Origin: Strigops habroptila
Taxonomy: Eukaryota; Chordata; Aves; Psittaciformes; Psittacidae
DNA: 64,000 nt
NCBI RefSeq assembly: GCF_004027225.2
Contig: NC_046358.1
Span: 62,481,528-62,545,527, forward strand
Reading direction: 5' to 3'
The notes beneath the pieces are model-generated. The model searched no databases, was not told where the DNA came from, and worked only from the letters and a program-made list of their open reading frames with translations. Shown piece after piece: positions 12,501 to 25,000 of the stretch (its first letter is position 1; the number at the start of each line of letters is the position of its first letter). A program made the translations under genes and the position numbers.

Positions 12501-15164
12501 AATCAACCAGTTCTAATACAGCATTAGTTTAAAACACAAACAGGAGCAATGCTACTCAACATGCTACTCTCCATGTAAAAAAACTGTTTTAAAAATCCCT
12601 ACAAATACACAGAAAATAAGAGAGCTTTTATCACGAGACAGACTGTAAATACAGAAAGCTTTCTTGCTCCCCTTTGTCTATTATTTATTGCCTGCAAACA
12701 AATTGATTTTGCTATAATCACGCTTGTATGCCATGATCATTTATTAGAGGCCAAAGGAATTACCATTAGCACAGCTCATTTGCTTTATGAACTGTACACA
12801 CATACAATACCGTTCTTTCGAAATGAACTTATCTAACAAGACAAGATCAAACAAGTGTGACAACAGTAAGAAAGGCCATACAGATAACAGTAACAATTCC
12901 ATGTAATTACATAGATTAGTAGTCATCTCCCTCCGAGCAAAGCAATTAAACACATGTTTATCTTGAGACATAGTTTCATTTACCTCCAAAAGACTATTCA
13001 TGGGTTTAATGTTATGAGCATTGCCTAGAGTGCTTAGCTGGCTCCACATCAACATGCACAACTAGATGGGGCTGTTAGTTTCACAATTGCTAGCTTTATC
13101 CTGCATTTCCATCCAACAGTTAGTTGCACAAGAAAAAAAACTTTAAAAGCAATTACAATTTTGAATCCTCTCTTCCCCAAGCAGAATCTGAGCCAGCAAA
13201 ACCTCTCCTTGGATCTAGCTCTAAACACATTCCATCCTGTTGAGCTCCTCAAGACATCAACACACAGTAAATTACTGTTTTCCTACTGCCTGCTGTTGCA
13301 TACACAAGCTTGCACTGTCTTGTATACAGCCAACCTGATAAGGTGTCAATATACCAGAGCAGCACAGTTACAGGGGAGGATGGCAGCACAACTTGGAATT
13401 ACCAACATCTCGGAAACTGTACCAAAATTCACCAAAAAAAAAAAAGAGGCAAATTCAAGTACTATTGGTAAAACAGGAATGGGTCACAAAAATCACATAG
13501 GTATAGTTGAACAACAACAAAGGCAGATTAGAACTTTAATGAAGGTTCATTGATTAAACCCCATCCAACTCCTAATACCTCAGCTGTTTGAGCTTTTCTA
13601 AGAGCAATGCAAAAGACAGATGTGTTTGTCACTACAGCACGCAGTCATGACTGTCAAATTATATGCGAAACTCATTTCCTATAAGAAGAATGCATAGGTC
13701 CACTTTTCCTAGCAGGATAGTATTTATACACATTTTGGGGAGTAGTTCATTTGAGGAAGCTGGAAAATAATCTAGTTCTGAAACACTGACGAGTGGTATT
13801 ACATTCACAAGAATCTGAAGTATACACTTCACTGAGCCCATTTTGACAAACTCTTCCATTTCTGACACTTGAGATAACCCTGTTAATCAGCATTTTCTGT
13901 TATAAGTAAAAATTTGGCAAAAATGTCTGTGCAGGATTTTAAAATACCACTAAAAATAACCTTTTTCAAAAAGAAAGCAAGGTTTTTCTATTCCCCAATC
14001 CCATTCTGCTTCCTACAAGAAATCTGAAGCATACATTTCACAACGGAAAATAGTTTGAAGGTTGATTTTAATATGATGCCTGCCCTACTGATGTTTTCTC
14101 CAGAAAGCATTAAAACATTTAATTTAAAATGTAGCATAAAGATTGGAGGACCTATTTCCCGTTGCTATATTAAACAGTCCTCAGGTTTAGAATGGCATCA
14201 ACTGGTGAATATCAGGTAAGAAAACTGGACCAAGTCCCACTATCAGCATTCTTTACAGGATACAACATGGAAGGTAAGTAGCTAGTCAGTGTCACAGATA
14301 TGTCTACGCTATGAAGAATTACTGGTGATTCTTCTCAAGAAGTCATGTCACACTACCAAAAAATTCATACCCCATATGACCCCAAACTCTGAAAGTTACT
14401 TTCTACAGCATCAGTGATCAGAAATCTTATTCTTAAGTAGCTGCACAACAGCTGCTCAAGTGAGAACAGAACAGACAGATTTCACCCTACTCTTATCTGC
14501 TATTCTCTATCTGCTTCTATTCTATCTGCTAAAAACCTGTCTCACAACACAGGATACGAAACTACAAATTTCCTCTAGAAAATCCAAGCAATTTGATACA
14601 CCTTCTATTGAAAAAAAACGCAGGCAAAAGAACTAATTTTGAAACTTCTGTAAGAACAAAGACTGCAAATCTCCACACTCCAGTAACACAGAAAATGTGC
14701 CTCGCTTAGACGAAGAGAAGGCACTTACAGACACTGCAAAGTATCCTGTGTGGGACATAGCAGTAAAGTCCCTGAAATAACAGGTAAGCACAAATACATT
14801 CTCCCAGCTAAGAATATAAAAGGTCAAAACAGGACATCTCTAAACATAACTACAGTGTAAGCCTGTTGAACTCCTAAAATATCACTGCATACAGAATCTT
14901 CACACAAACAGGTTAACACACACACAAAAAAAACCCACACCACACAACTGGTAATTGCTACCAAAGTAAAATACTAATGAAATTAAGATACTGAAAGCAG
15001 CGAATGCAATGGGTATTTTACACCAAAACTTGTCAACAGAGGAACATTGTGTTGAATGTCACCAATAAAATTAAGAAACAGAATACAGCAAAAGACATTT
15101 ACCAAGTAAATCTGCTTGAAAAGGAACATCATTTTTAGTCTTTCTGCTCTTTCAGCACTAAATT

Positions 15165-15808
15165 CATCATGACCCAGCAGTGTGCACTTGCAGCCCAGAA
15201 ACCAACTGTGTGCTGGGCTGCATCCCCAGCAGCGTTAGCAGCAGGTCGAGGGAGAGGATCTGCCCCTCTACTGTGCTCTGGGGAGCCCCCTCTGCAGTCC
15301 TGCATCCAGCTCTGAGGCAACAACACAAGAGGGACACAGAGCTGTTGGAGTGAGTCCAGAGGAGGCCACGGAGATGCTGCGAGGGCTGGAGCAGCTCTGC
15401 CATGAAGACAGGCTGAGAGAGCTGGACTTGTTCAGCCTGGAGAAGAGAAGGCTCTGGGGAGACCGTAGAGCAGCTTCCAGTGCCTAAAGGGGCCAACAAG
15501 AAACCTGGAGAGGGGCTTTGGACAAGGCCATGTAGTGACAGGACAAGGGGGAATGGCTTTAAACTGACAGAGAGGAGATTGAGATTAAGACATTAGGAAG
15601 AAGTTCTTCCCTATGAGGGTGCTGAGGCGCTGGCACAGGTTGCCCAGAGAAGCTGTGGCTGCCCCATCCCTGGCAGTGTTCAAGGCCAGGTTGGACAGGG
15701 CTTGGAGCAACCTGGTCCAGTGGAAGGTGTCAATGCCAGCGGCAGGGGGTTGGGACTAGACAAGCTGTTAGGTCCCTTCCAACCCAAACCATTCTATGCT
15801 TCTACGAA
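15165..15808 (+). mobile_element. CR1 LINE 3' end, about 640 bp
   Basis: This is a plus-oriented CR1 3' end. Landmarks in order are GACCCAGCAGTGTGCACTTG, GGCTGCATCC, the GAGGAGGCCACGGAGATGCT block, CAGGCTGAGAGAGCTG and TTCAGCCTGGAGAAGAGAAG. These are followed by CAGGTTGCCCAGAGAAGCTG, TGTTCAAGGCCAGGTTGGA, CCCTTCCAACCCAAACC and the terminal octamers ATTCTATG/CTTCTACG. It is among the better preserved copies here. It is antisense to METTL15. The first ~150 bp are more diverged and the 5' boundary is approximate. Confidence 0.95.
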
Positions 15809-15969
15809 CATTTGCTCCAATTTAACCACAGCCATGAAAATCTAGTAGGTTTCAAAACTGAGATTTAGTGATTGCTTCCAAAAAGAACAGAAAAGGACAA
15901 CATGTTCAATGAATGCCACATAGGCCAGCAGTACTGCAAAGGAGTCATGGAGATTCCTAAACCTGCAAA

Positions 15970-16021
15970 ATAAGTAAATAAATAAAGAGATAAATAGATA
16001 GATAGATAAATAAATAAATAA
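15970..16021. repeat. TAAA/TAGA tetranucleotide microsatellite
   Basis: About 50 bp of interleaved TAAA and TAGA units, starting shortly after the CR1 copy that ends at 15808. It is likely length-polymorphic. Confidence 0.93.
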
Positions 16022-18997
16022 CCCACCACACACAACACTCCATTTTCATGTTCACTGCTGTAGACAGAAGAATATGCATCCATGATTGGAGGTGATCAGC
16101 AATTTTCTAAAACATACATTGTAAGAATCCAGTTGCAATTCAAAAATAAGAGTGATATCTGTCCCCAGCTGCTCTGATTAAAGCAGAGGGAAACAAAAAC
16201 CAGAACAGCTGATGAAAACTTATTCAGGATGAAAGTCAATGCACAACATAATTCACCCTGTCACATCAACTGAGCGTATTCACTACTGTTATCTTCACCC
16301 CACAACCTCCTTAACCAGGATATGAATGTATATGCAACCATCTCTAGAAGAAAAAGGTTGTGAAGCATGATAGGTAGGTAGACATGCATGTTCTTACCAG
16401 TGTCTGCTGATAGGCACAGCCGGCCAAGACATTCAAGCCTCAGGTGCTTCACTGAGCACTAGTAATGCAGAATGCCTGACCAAAAATAACGGCATTACCA
16501 TCATTTATAACTATTTACACCCTTTTACTCAAAATGTATTTCATCAAAATTATCATTTAGACATTTCTAAACATAGTTCGATAAGGTAACTAGCAACTGT
16601 GAGCTCCATCTCCTAAAACAACAGTATGGATACATTTTCTTGTGATTAAGAACCACTGTTTTACACAGCTTTTAGTACTTGTTTAGAATAATTGCATAGT
16701 TGATTTTGAATTTGCGCCTTATATTCCATTTTTTGCTTTTAATATTTATATGTTTTCATACACAACTCAAATAGAAAAATCCTAACGTAAGCAACCTAAC
16801 TTGCTCAGAAAAAATAAAGACATTTATCCTAAACCACTTCAGAAAATTCTTTACAAAACCACAAAACAAACGCACCGGGCTGAGAGTAGCTTTCCAAGTG
16901 TACTTACTGCACTTTTTCTTAAATTAATTATTATAGCCCCCTAAGTTATTCTAAAATTGGTACCTTAATTGTTTCATGTCCACTAGGTGTTAAAATTTAT
17001 CTTCTGGATTTTCTAAATGCCAGCTCCATCAGGTTCTGAGGGCTTACTCTTGCCCACTCAGAGTCAGGTCAACAAGACAGAATTTTTGCATAACATTTGC
17101 TCAAATCAAGCCTTAAAACTAATTATGCTCTCTACCAGCAGCCAAGAGACTAGCAAATAGTTCCAAAACTGGTGTCCCGATGCCATTGGCTTTGGGGTTT
17201 GTTTTTTTTTTCCCCTTACCTGCCTGGAAGAATGACCTACTCTGATAGAAATTTTGTACAACATTTGTAAAAACAATCCATGCACCAGAGCAAGGCAAAA
17301 CTATTGGCTGTAACATGCAATATGCCAATGCTCACAGAAGACAACCTCTAAATATTTTACTGAGATGTTCGATGAAATTATAGAGGAAAAATTACAGATA
17401 TCACCATTAGTTGTTTACTTGTTATAAAGAAAGCCTTGTCCCACACAATTAAAAAGGCACGACTTTTCAGTGTGTGTAAACATTCCTAAATATTTCCCCT
17501 ACTTAAAGCAAATGAAAATCCCCCTACTCGTGGGATATTCCAGACTTCTGCATCAAGATGCAGAAATCCCATTAACAGGTCAGAAATCTCATTGCTGCTT
17601 CTTCAGTACTCCAACTTACAACAGACCGATTCTGCCCAGCAATAACCTAAGCAAAAGAAGTTTGAAGTGCTAAAACCCAAAAAATATAGGTACAAACGGT
17701 GTGTGGGAAACAGGATGAGAACAAATAGGAATCTATCACCACTTCTAACTCTATAACCAAGATTACATGAGCAACAATGCACTTGTTGCTCATGTGATCT
17801 TCTTCTTTCAAGGAAGAGCCATTAATATTTTACAAAGTAATCACTTCACACAACTTTATCACTGAAGATACTATTACTACTGTTACTGTACAAACCACAA
17901 TATGACAATTCCCATATTACTGCATTTAAAATCCAAGCTGCAAGTCTCCACCACAGAAATCTTCCCTCAAATCTTCTGCAAAGAACAAGAAACGTTCACC
18001 TGAAACTAAGATTTTTATCTGACTTCATTCTACTTAGAAATTGGATACCTCCAAGTAGAGTTTTTTTCTCCTCAGTGGCTTTTGAGGCAGGTGAAAGCTT
18101 TGCTTTAAATCTTAACTGCTTTTTTTCAAACGGAAAAGATGCGTTGAAATATGCTGCATTAATGATTTTATTGCTAGTTGCTGGGACAAATATTTTGGGG
18201 ACCATAGTCAAAATATCTAAACATGTTCACAAAGTGAAGTAACGGAATGAATACCTACATGAAAAAGTTACAACCATGAACCTATTTTAAAATGTAGGGG
18301 TTTAAATAACCTGAAATTATATGCAAAACCAAATTAATAGCTATTTTGATGGAGAGTAAGCACAATTTGGGAAAAAGTAAGAACAGCTAGAAAAGGAACT
18401 GGATAAAATCAGGACAAAGATGACAGGAAAAATACATGGAGTAAATCCCACAGAAAGGAAGAAGGCTCAATAAGTCTTGCATCCTAAGAGAAAGTTGGTG
18501 TAAGGGAAATCTACGATCCAGAAAACCAAGAAAGTCACATTCAAAGAACAAATCTCAGAGCTAAGTGAATGATTGTTTCAGGAGAGAACAGGACACCTTC
18601 CGTTATTGCTGCTTTATATGAAACTGGGCTTAGATGAAGACAAGAACAGAGGAAATGTGGAAAAGGAGTCCCTTAGGACACATCTCTCTGGTCCAATACA
18701 ACATCTGAAGGCTCCAGCAATTTTCTGTGGAGGACTATTAACGTTGCTTTTATACAGCTGTAGCAGATGGTATGATTCACTTATCTCAAAATACAAGAGC
18801 TCAGGGAACTTGATGATATTATCAGGCATCAAGTTAGAACAAATAAGAAAAAGTCCCTTTCATGCAAATATTGAAACTATGGATATCATGTTGCAGGGAG
18901 AGGGCTAATATTTAACACCTTTCTTAGAGAGATTAAACTGGAAAAAAAGACTATGCTAGTGATATTACACAAATACGACTCTTTGGTTTTTTTCCTT

Positions 18998-19222
18998 CCA
19001 GGTTGCTCAAAGCCCCATCTGACCCAGCCTTGAACACTCCCATGGATGGGGCAGCCACAGCTTCTCTGGGCAACCTGTGCCAGTGTCTCACCACTCTCAC
19101 AGGGAAGAATTCCTTCCTAATGTCTAATCTAAACCTCCCCTCTTTCAGTTTAAAACCATTCCCCCTTGTTTTTCCACTACAGACCCTTGTCAAAAGTCCT
19201 TCTCCAGATTTTTTGTACACTT
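18998..19222 (-). mobile_element. CR1 LINE fragment lacking its 3' tail
   Basis: Reverse-complement CR1 landmarks in order are GGTTGCTCAAAGCCCCATC, CAGCCTTGAACACTCCC, GATGGGGCAGCCACAGCTTC, CTCTGGGCAACCTGTGCCAG, TTTAAAACCATTCCCCCTTG and AGTCCTTCTCCAG. The terminal GGAAGGGACC block and octamers are absent, so about 90 bp of the 3' end has been lost. It is sense to METTL15. Confidence 0.92.
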
Positions 19223-20027
19223 CTGATGTGAACCAGACCTGTATTATGGTCTCATGATTTAGCAACATCTTTAGATCTAAATAGCTTACAAGAGAGGAAA
19301 AACTGTTCAAGAGAAAAAACAGACATAATCAGAACATCTTCCATCTCCTCAAGTATCTAGGAAGACATTTCTTCACCATCTCAGCTTCAGCACTTATCAC
19401 ATACAGAAGTAGCATACACAAGTTCTGAAAGTTCAAAAATATTGTCTCAAAGGTTTTAAAAGTAAGAAACTGAGTTGACAAGAGAGCCACCATCCACTCA
19501 AGTTTTCCTTCCTCAGTTCTCAGCTGGAGCAAGTAGGAGTCCTACACAAAGACAGCAAGGGTTTTTAATCAATGCAAATGATTTTTAAAAAAAAAGTAAA
19601 AAAAATTGAAATAAAGCCCTGGAGGGATTTGTTTTTCCCCTAATGAAAGATAGCTTCAAGACATGTCCTGTTCCCTCCTGCCCCCATATAGCTCTTTGCC
19701 TCCTCAAGCTGCATCATGCAAACAAACACACACACAAAGGCACTGAAGAACAGGAGGGAGAAAGGCTCCAGAGATATTGGAAACCACTGCCATCATCTGG
19801 GGACGACATGCAGGCACTGGGATAAAGAAAAGCCATTTATTATAAAACAGGGATCAACCCAAGAGGAACACTAGAAATTAAAACTAACAAAACTGAAGAC
19901 ATAATCTGTAAATCAACACAAAAAATACCAATCTTTTTAACTTTTAAGAAATACTGCTTTAAAAAGTTGAGGATAAGTGAAAAAGTATTCATCAGTGCTA
20001 ATAGGACAGTTCTTAATGAAGAAAACT

Positions 20028-20044
20028 AAAAAAAAAAAAAAAAA
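20028..20044. repeat. Poly-A run (17 A)
   Basis: Seventeen consecutive A bases in unique intronic sequence, with no attached element recognised. Confidence 0.88.
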
Positions 20045-21940
20045 TCCTCAAAGGACTCCAAACCTCTGTAAATCCACAGGCATGGTAAAGAGCATAATTA
20101 CCGAATACGTGACCTAACATGGAAAAAAAAAAGATTCGAAGTACTATAAGAAAAGATCACAAAGAGGATAGCAAAAGATAATGGCAATGGCAGGTCTACT
20201 CAACAGAAACAAGATCTTAAACCACACAAATTTTAACAGCAAAGAACAATTAATGTAAGTTGCTAAAAACAAAATACTTCAGTGGGATGTCAATCAGTAA
20301 CACTGAGCTGACAACTGTGCTTTAATTAAATTTGAGACTGTTACCAATTAGTCTAGAGCACTACAGGCTTCATGCTGCGTATGACTCAGTGCACTGACTC
20401 ATCCAGTCAAACTTTTCTTACAGAAGAACTAGCCAGGCACCCACAAGGATGCAAGATCAAAAAGGAACGTAGTTTCACTGACCTTCTTAGCAAAAATCTT
20501 GTTTCAAATTTAGACGACCAAAAGTACATACTGAAACAACTGCTCCAACAGGTTTATGGAGGACAGAATTTCAGGAGCACTGTTTTAACTTCATTTTAGG
20601 TAAACATCTCAAAAAAATCAAAATACGAGTAATGCTTTGTATAGTTTGAAGCTGAAGCAGCAGATTTTAAGTCTGCTTTTTAATAAGCTGCCCAAGGAGC
20701 ATTGTTATTAATAAAATACCTATAATTTTTCATTGAAAGCTCCTGTTTTCTGCCACTTAAAGAGTCCTGAGTCATTTTAACAATTGGAGGCTGAAATTTT
20801 TTTATGTCAGGTCTTCAGCTGATGGGGTGGGGAGGGGTTGGAAAGGGTGACAAAACGTCTTCAGCCATTTCCCTGTTCAGGAAAAAAAAACATGTTTGCT
20901 TAGATTTTAAAATGGGAACAATTCTACTGTCATGCTAAGCATTAATAGCATTTTCAAGTTCTGAAAGACAAACAATGGGAGGATAGTCTTGGGTGAAAAA
21001 CTCTTCTACTGATATTCCCATGGACCTCCAAAAACATGTTATATCTAAAAGCAAGACTTCTCTCCCAGTTGTTCGTTGTGGATGCTCAGGCTATGATGTC
21101 TAAGCTGCCAGGCACAGGATCTTGGGAAAGGAAAGCTGTCTCTCTTGCTCTCCCAGATTCCGTACTGATAGTTTCAACACAGAGGGAACCAACAGAGAAG
21201 AGTGGGTGAGAGATGTCCAGGCCCAAGACAGGCAACCTATTGAAGAGAATCCCTAAAGTCCCTATGTACGAACTGATGGAAACATCGCACTGTTTCTCCA
21301 AACAACTGGCTGCTCACTATCATCTTCAGCTCTAGATGCACACAGGCCCTGTGGTCACAGGTTGGATCAGCTTCCTTATTCACCTGAAAAGAATTACAAG
21401 TAAACTGACAGATCTGGTGCGAGCTCACTGCATGACTGCACCATCAGCAGAGCAAGGGAGGAAGGAAAAATGTACATCCAAATAGCAGCATGGGCAATGC
21501 ATCCGAGATCTCTTAAGCCCTATGACAAGGTAGGAGCAGACAAACTTGAAATAGATTTGTATTTTAGCCTTAGAGCAAAGTGTGGAACAGGTAGGGCTGT
21601 TGAGAGTTAAAATGAGCATGAATGTTGCAATTAAGTGAGATTCTTAAATTAAAGCATGTTTTCCCCAGAACCTACAATAGGATCTACAAATCTCAGAATT
21701 TAAATTAATTTTTACCTATTGAAAAAGCTGTAACTTCACTGGGAACAGGTATATTTCATCTCCTTCTCACAGCAAAGTCAGAGAACGACAACCTACCACT
21801 GAACTAAAGCTATAGTTTCACAAGTATTGGGGGAAGGGTATGAACAAAAAGGGAGCAATTCTGAACTATTTTCTCATGTGCAAGTCTTCCTTCTTCTAGT
21901 TAATTTCTCCAAGCACTGGTTCTTACTAGGTACTTAAAAT

Positions 21941-22032
21941 CACAGAATCATAGAACAGTGAGGTTTGGAAAGGACCTTAAGATCATCTAGTTCCAACCCC
22001 CCCTGCCATGGGCAGGGACATCATACACTAAA
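21941..22032 (-). mobile_element. CR1 LINE extreme 3' end
   Basis: The sequence starts with CACAGAATCATAGAA, the reverse complement of the terminal octamers. It continues with GGTTTGGAAAGGACCTTAAG, ATCATCTAGTTCCAACCCC and CCATGGGCAGGGACATC. Only the last ~90 bp of a CR1 is present, a typical 5'-truncated insertion. It is sense to METTL15. Confidence 0.94.
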
Positions 22033-25000
22033 CTTCCAATTTAACTTAGCAGCCTGGCATAGAAAACTCATACAGAAGAAAAAGTTGTATTGTTTTCTCC
22101 CATATTAGCATGTTTAACTGTTTTGCAGAACAGTCAGAGAGGGACAGGAGCATAGGGAGAGGCTTGGGGAACAGGCAAGCTGGACTTCCTCCCTTCAGTG
22201 GCAGCAAGACATTTCCCTGGCTTAGCTGTTAGGCCTGGCTCTTCCAGCAAACCTTGCAGGAACGAATCAACCACTTAAATAAAAGTTTTCTTTTGAAAAG
22301 AGAAGCAACATCAGAAATTGCAATATCCAACACAGTAATTAAAAAATGCACTTAGCTGACAGATGAACACAGGAACCCCTACCACGCAGCTCTCGTGTGA
22401 TTCTCAGGAGCTCACTAAACCAAGCAGGCAGGTCACATTACTGGTTCTCATTGTTCTGGCTGTAAAACTCGGGAACTCGGATCTGCTTCCCAGACACACT
22501 GTGACCTCAGCAACTGCGAGTGGATGTCACTCCAGTGTGTGCTCTCAAGCAAATCTTTAACTCAAAATATTAACCTCTTACGAAAAGGGGCATGTCCACT
22601 TGGGCACCTAAAGCATTATTTTGGTATACCTCTAAGTTCTGCAAAAGAGAGACCCTACACACATGCCAGTGGGATTTACTTCACACCATTTCCACTTTGG
22701 TTCTTCAGGCTGAATATTTATCAACAGTTGGAGCACAAGGTACACTCTCAGAATCCATCTCCTGGCTTAGTCTGAAGAAATCCAGTTTGCGCACTGTGAA
22801 CCATCTGCTTCAACCAGAAACAATCAATACATTTTCTCAAAAGCAGATTCTTTACCCAAGAACAGAAATGCTAATGCAGATGAACCCTATATTGTGTTAA
22901 AAGCAAAGTGCTTTGGGGTTTTTAATGTATTTTTTAAAATATAACTTTTAAATATAATCATGCTTTACTGTAAAAAGTATTTTTTTAAATATTATCTAAA
23001 ACCATTTTCCAAAGGAAGCTCACAAAATACAGAAACGATGCAATCTGGGAAACCTTTCAGTGCCAGAACTGTAAGTGACAATTAAACCATTCAGCTGTCT
23101 TCTACTGCATTATTAAATCCCTACAAATACAACAAATACAAACTAGAAAACAGAGGATATAAACGATGTATGTCAAGCCAAGATGTGTGTTTCATGTATT
23201 TAATTTAGTCTTCTGTAATACTTTCATTACACGATACTCCAGTCAACTTTCTTGTGGCAGAGTTAAGATGGAATATAAAATACAGACCACTGTGATGGTT
23301 AGGCTGGCAAATAGAGTCTGGAGTTTAACAGGGGGAGGGGAGGGAAGTTCCTCAAGTGGTAGTTTTCTTTCTATATGCCAGAAAAGCTGTTAAATGTATT
23401 TGTTACAGAAATCTACTGTCTTAGTGTTTCTTCATGTTTTTACTGTACCAGATCAAAACTGTCTGTAGTGAATTACCTTTTAACCTATTCTAAACCTAAT
23501 CTGAAGAAATTAATATACCAGATTATCTACAAAAATGAAGGAAAACTTTTTAATGCCTCACCAAGAATTCAAGAAGTACAGCAAATCTTAATTACCCAAC
23601 AGTATCTGCAACATTCTTCACAAAGGAAACCCAACCAGATCATCTCACCATAATAAAACAATCGAGATGAGACTGCAAATATTCTATAACTCCTTAAAAC
23701 ATATCTTGGACATTATCCCAAATGATATATGCAATTCACAGGATTCCTATTAGAGTTATAAAATATATGTATACTAGAAAGCTCTCTAAAGACAAAAGTA
23801 CTACAATATTGTGGGAAAAAAACCCACACAACTAATTAAGTGCTAGTTGTGGCTAAATAAGAGGTTACTACTACAGAAGTGTTTTACATTCTACTAAGAA
23901 GGGCTTCTCAACAGGATACAATTTCCCAATGTCGCTTAGTCATTTTTATACCTTATAAATTCAAGGCCTTGATCAAAAGATTTATCAATCTCAGACCTTG
24001 TTTTCTCCATGACATTAGCATTTCAGCCACCAAAATACTAGCAGATAAGTTTCTGTGAATCTTTCTCCTCTTCTGCTCTGTCAGGGGGTGCACCTACTGC
24101 TCTGCTAGAAGTAAGAGCATATAGCTCATGGAAGCTGAGAGATGCTCAGCTTCTCAAAGCCATTTAACAAGGACTAATCTTGAAAAGCAAAGTCTACCAA
24201 CCTACTCTTGGTTATTTCCAAAGCCTGTATCTATAAATTTTAATTATATTTCTCAGTTCTAAGCACTGTTTCCTTGGTTGACTCAAGATGTGGCTTACGA
24301 TGGATAAGGCTCCTACATCCTCTGCACTTATGCCAAATCTGTTTATAGCAGCTACCACTATGTCCTATCTAATGCATGTGTAGATCAAACATGTACCACG
24401 TAGAGAAAGGGTATCTCTATTTTCACACTTAAATTATTTTCACACCTAAAAATTTGTCTTTGATCCCTGTTAAATACACAGGAATTAAGAAGGAATACTT
24501 GTTGCGTATGCCTGCCAAAAGGCAGGGCTTTTGAAATTATTTTAAATAAATCAGATTGTTAAAACACGTTGGCACAGTGAGACAGGCTATAAAAGTTGGT
24601 TACTCGTGGGATCGCGACAAGGATTTGCTAGTAGAGAAATCTACTTTTAGAGAAATGCTGGAAGGGTTTTAGTATTTCTCTAAATAAATTAAGAAACTGT
24701 ACACAGTCATAGCTGAAAAAAGAATACTAAAACATACATTTCGCTGTTATTCACATGCAAGTAAGAAAAATTATCCTCAAACCAACAAAGAAGGTCCAAG
24801 ATGTTCTTGCATTTTTATTGGAATGTATTTATACCATTGCAATTTGGTAAGAAGCATTATTTAGCCTTTAGCATACTAACAACCTTTCCTCCCTCTTATG
24901 AGAATTTAAAATATTTTGCAAAGATGTTCAGTTTCATAAGGTAAGTCAGACAGATCTGTTTTTAAACTAGAAAGATTTTTGAGTTTTTAGTAACTGTTTC

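Noticed and set aside
12744..13061. 105-codon minus-strand open frame
   Set aside because: No recognised family, no splice-site support, and its length is compatible with chance in this amount of AT-rich DNA.
13161..13553. 130-codon plus-strand open frame
   Set aside because: No recognisable domain; it ends in low-complexity Lys and Gln stretches from an A run; METTL15 intron 2 context.
15135..15499. Two minus-strand open frames of 63 and 110 codons
   Set aside because: Antisense shadows of the plus-oriented CR1 copy.
18573..18908. 111-codon plus-strand open frame
   Set aside because: Translation shows no domain; no Kozak-supported ATG or splice context; adjacent to a CR1 relic but not part of its coding sequence.
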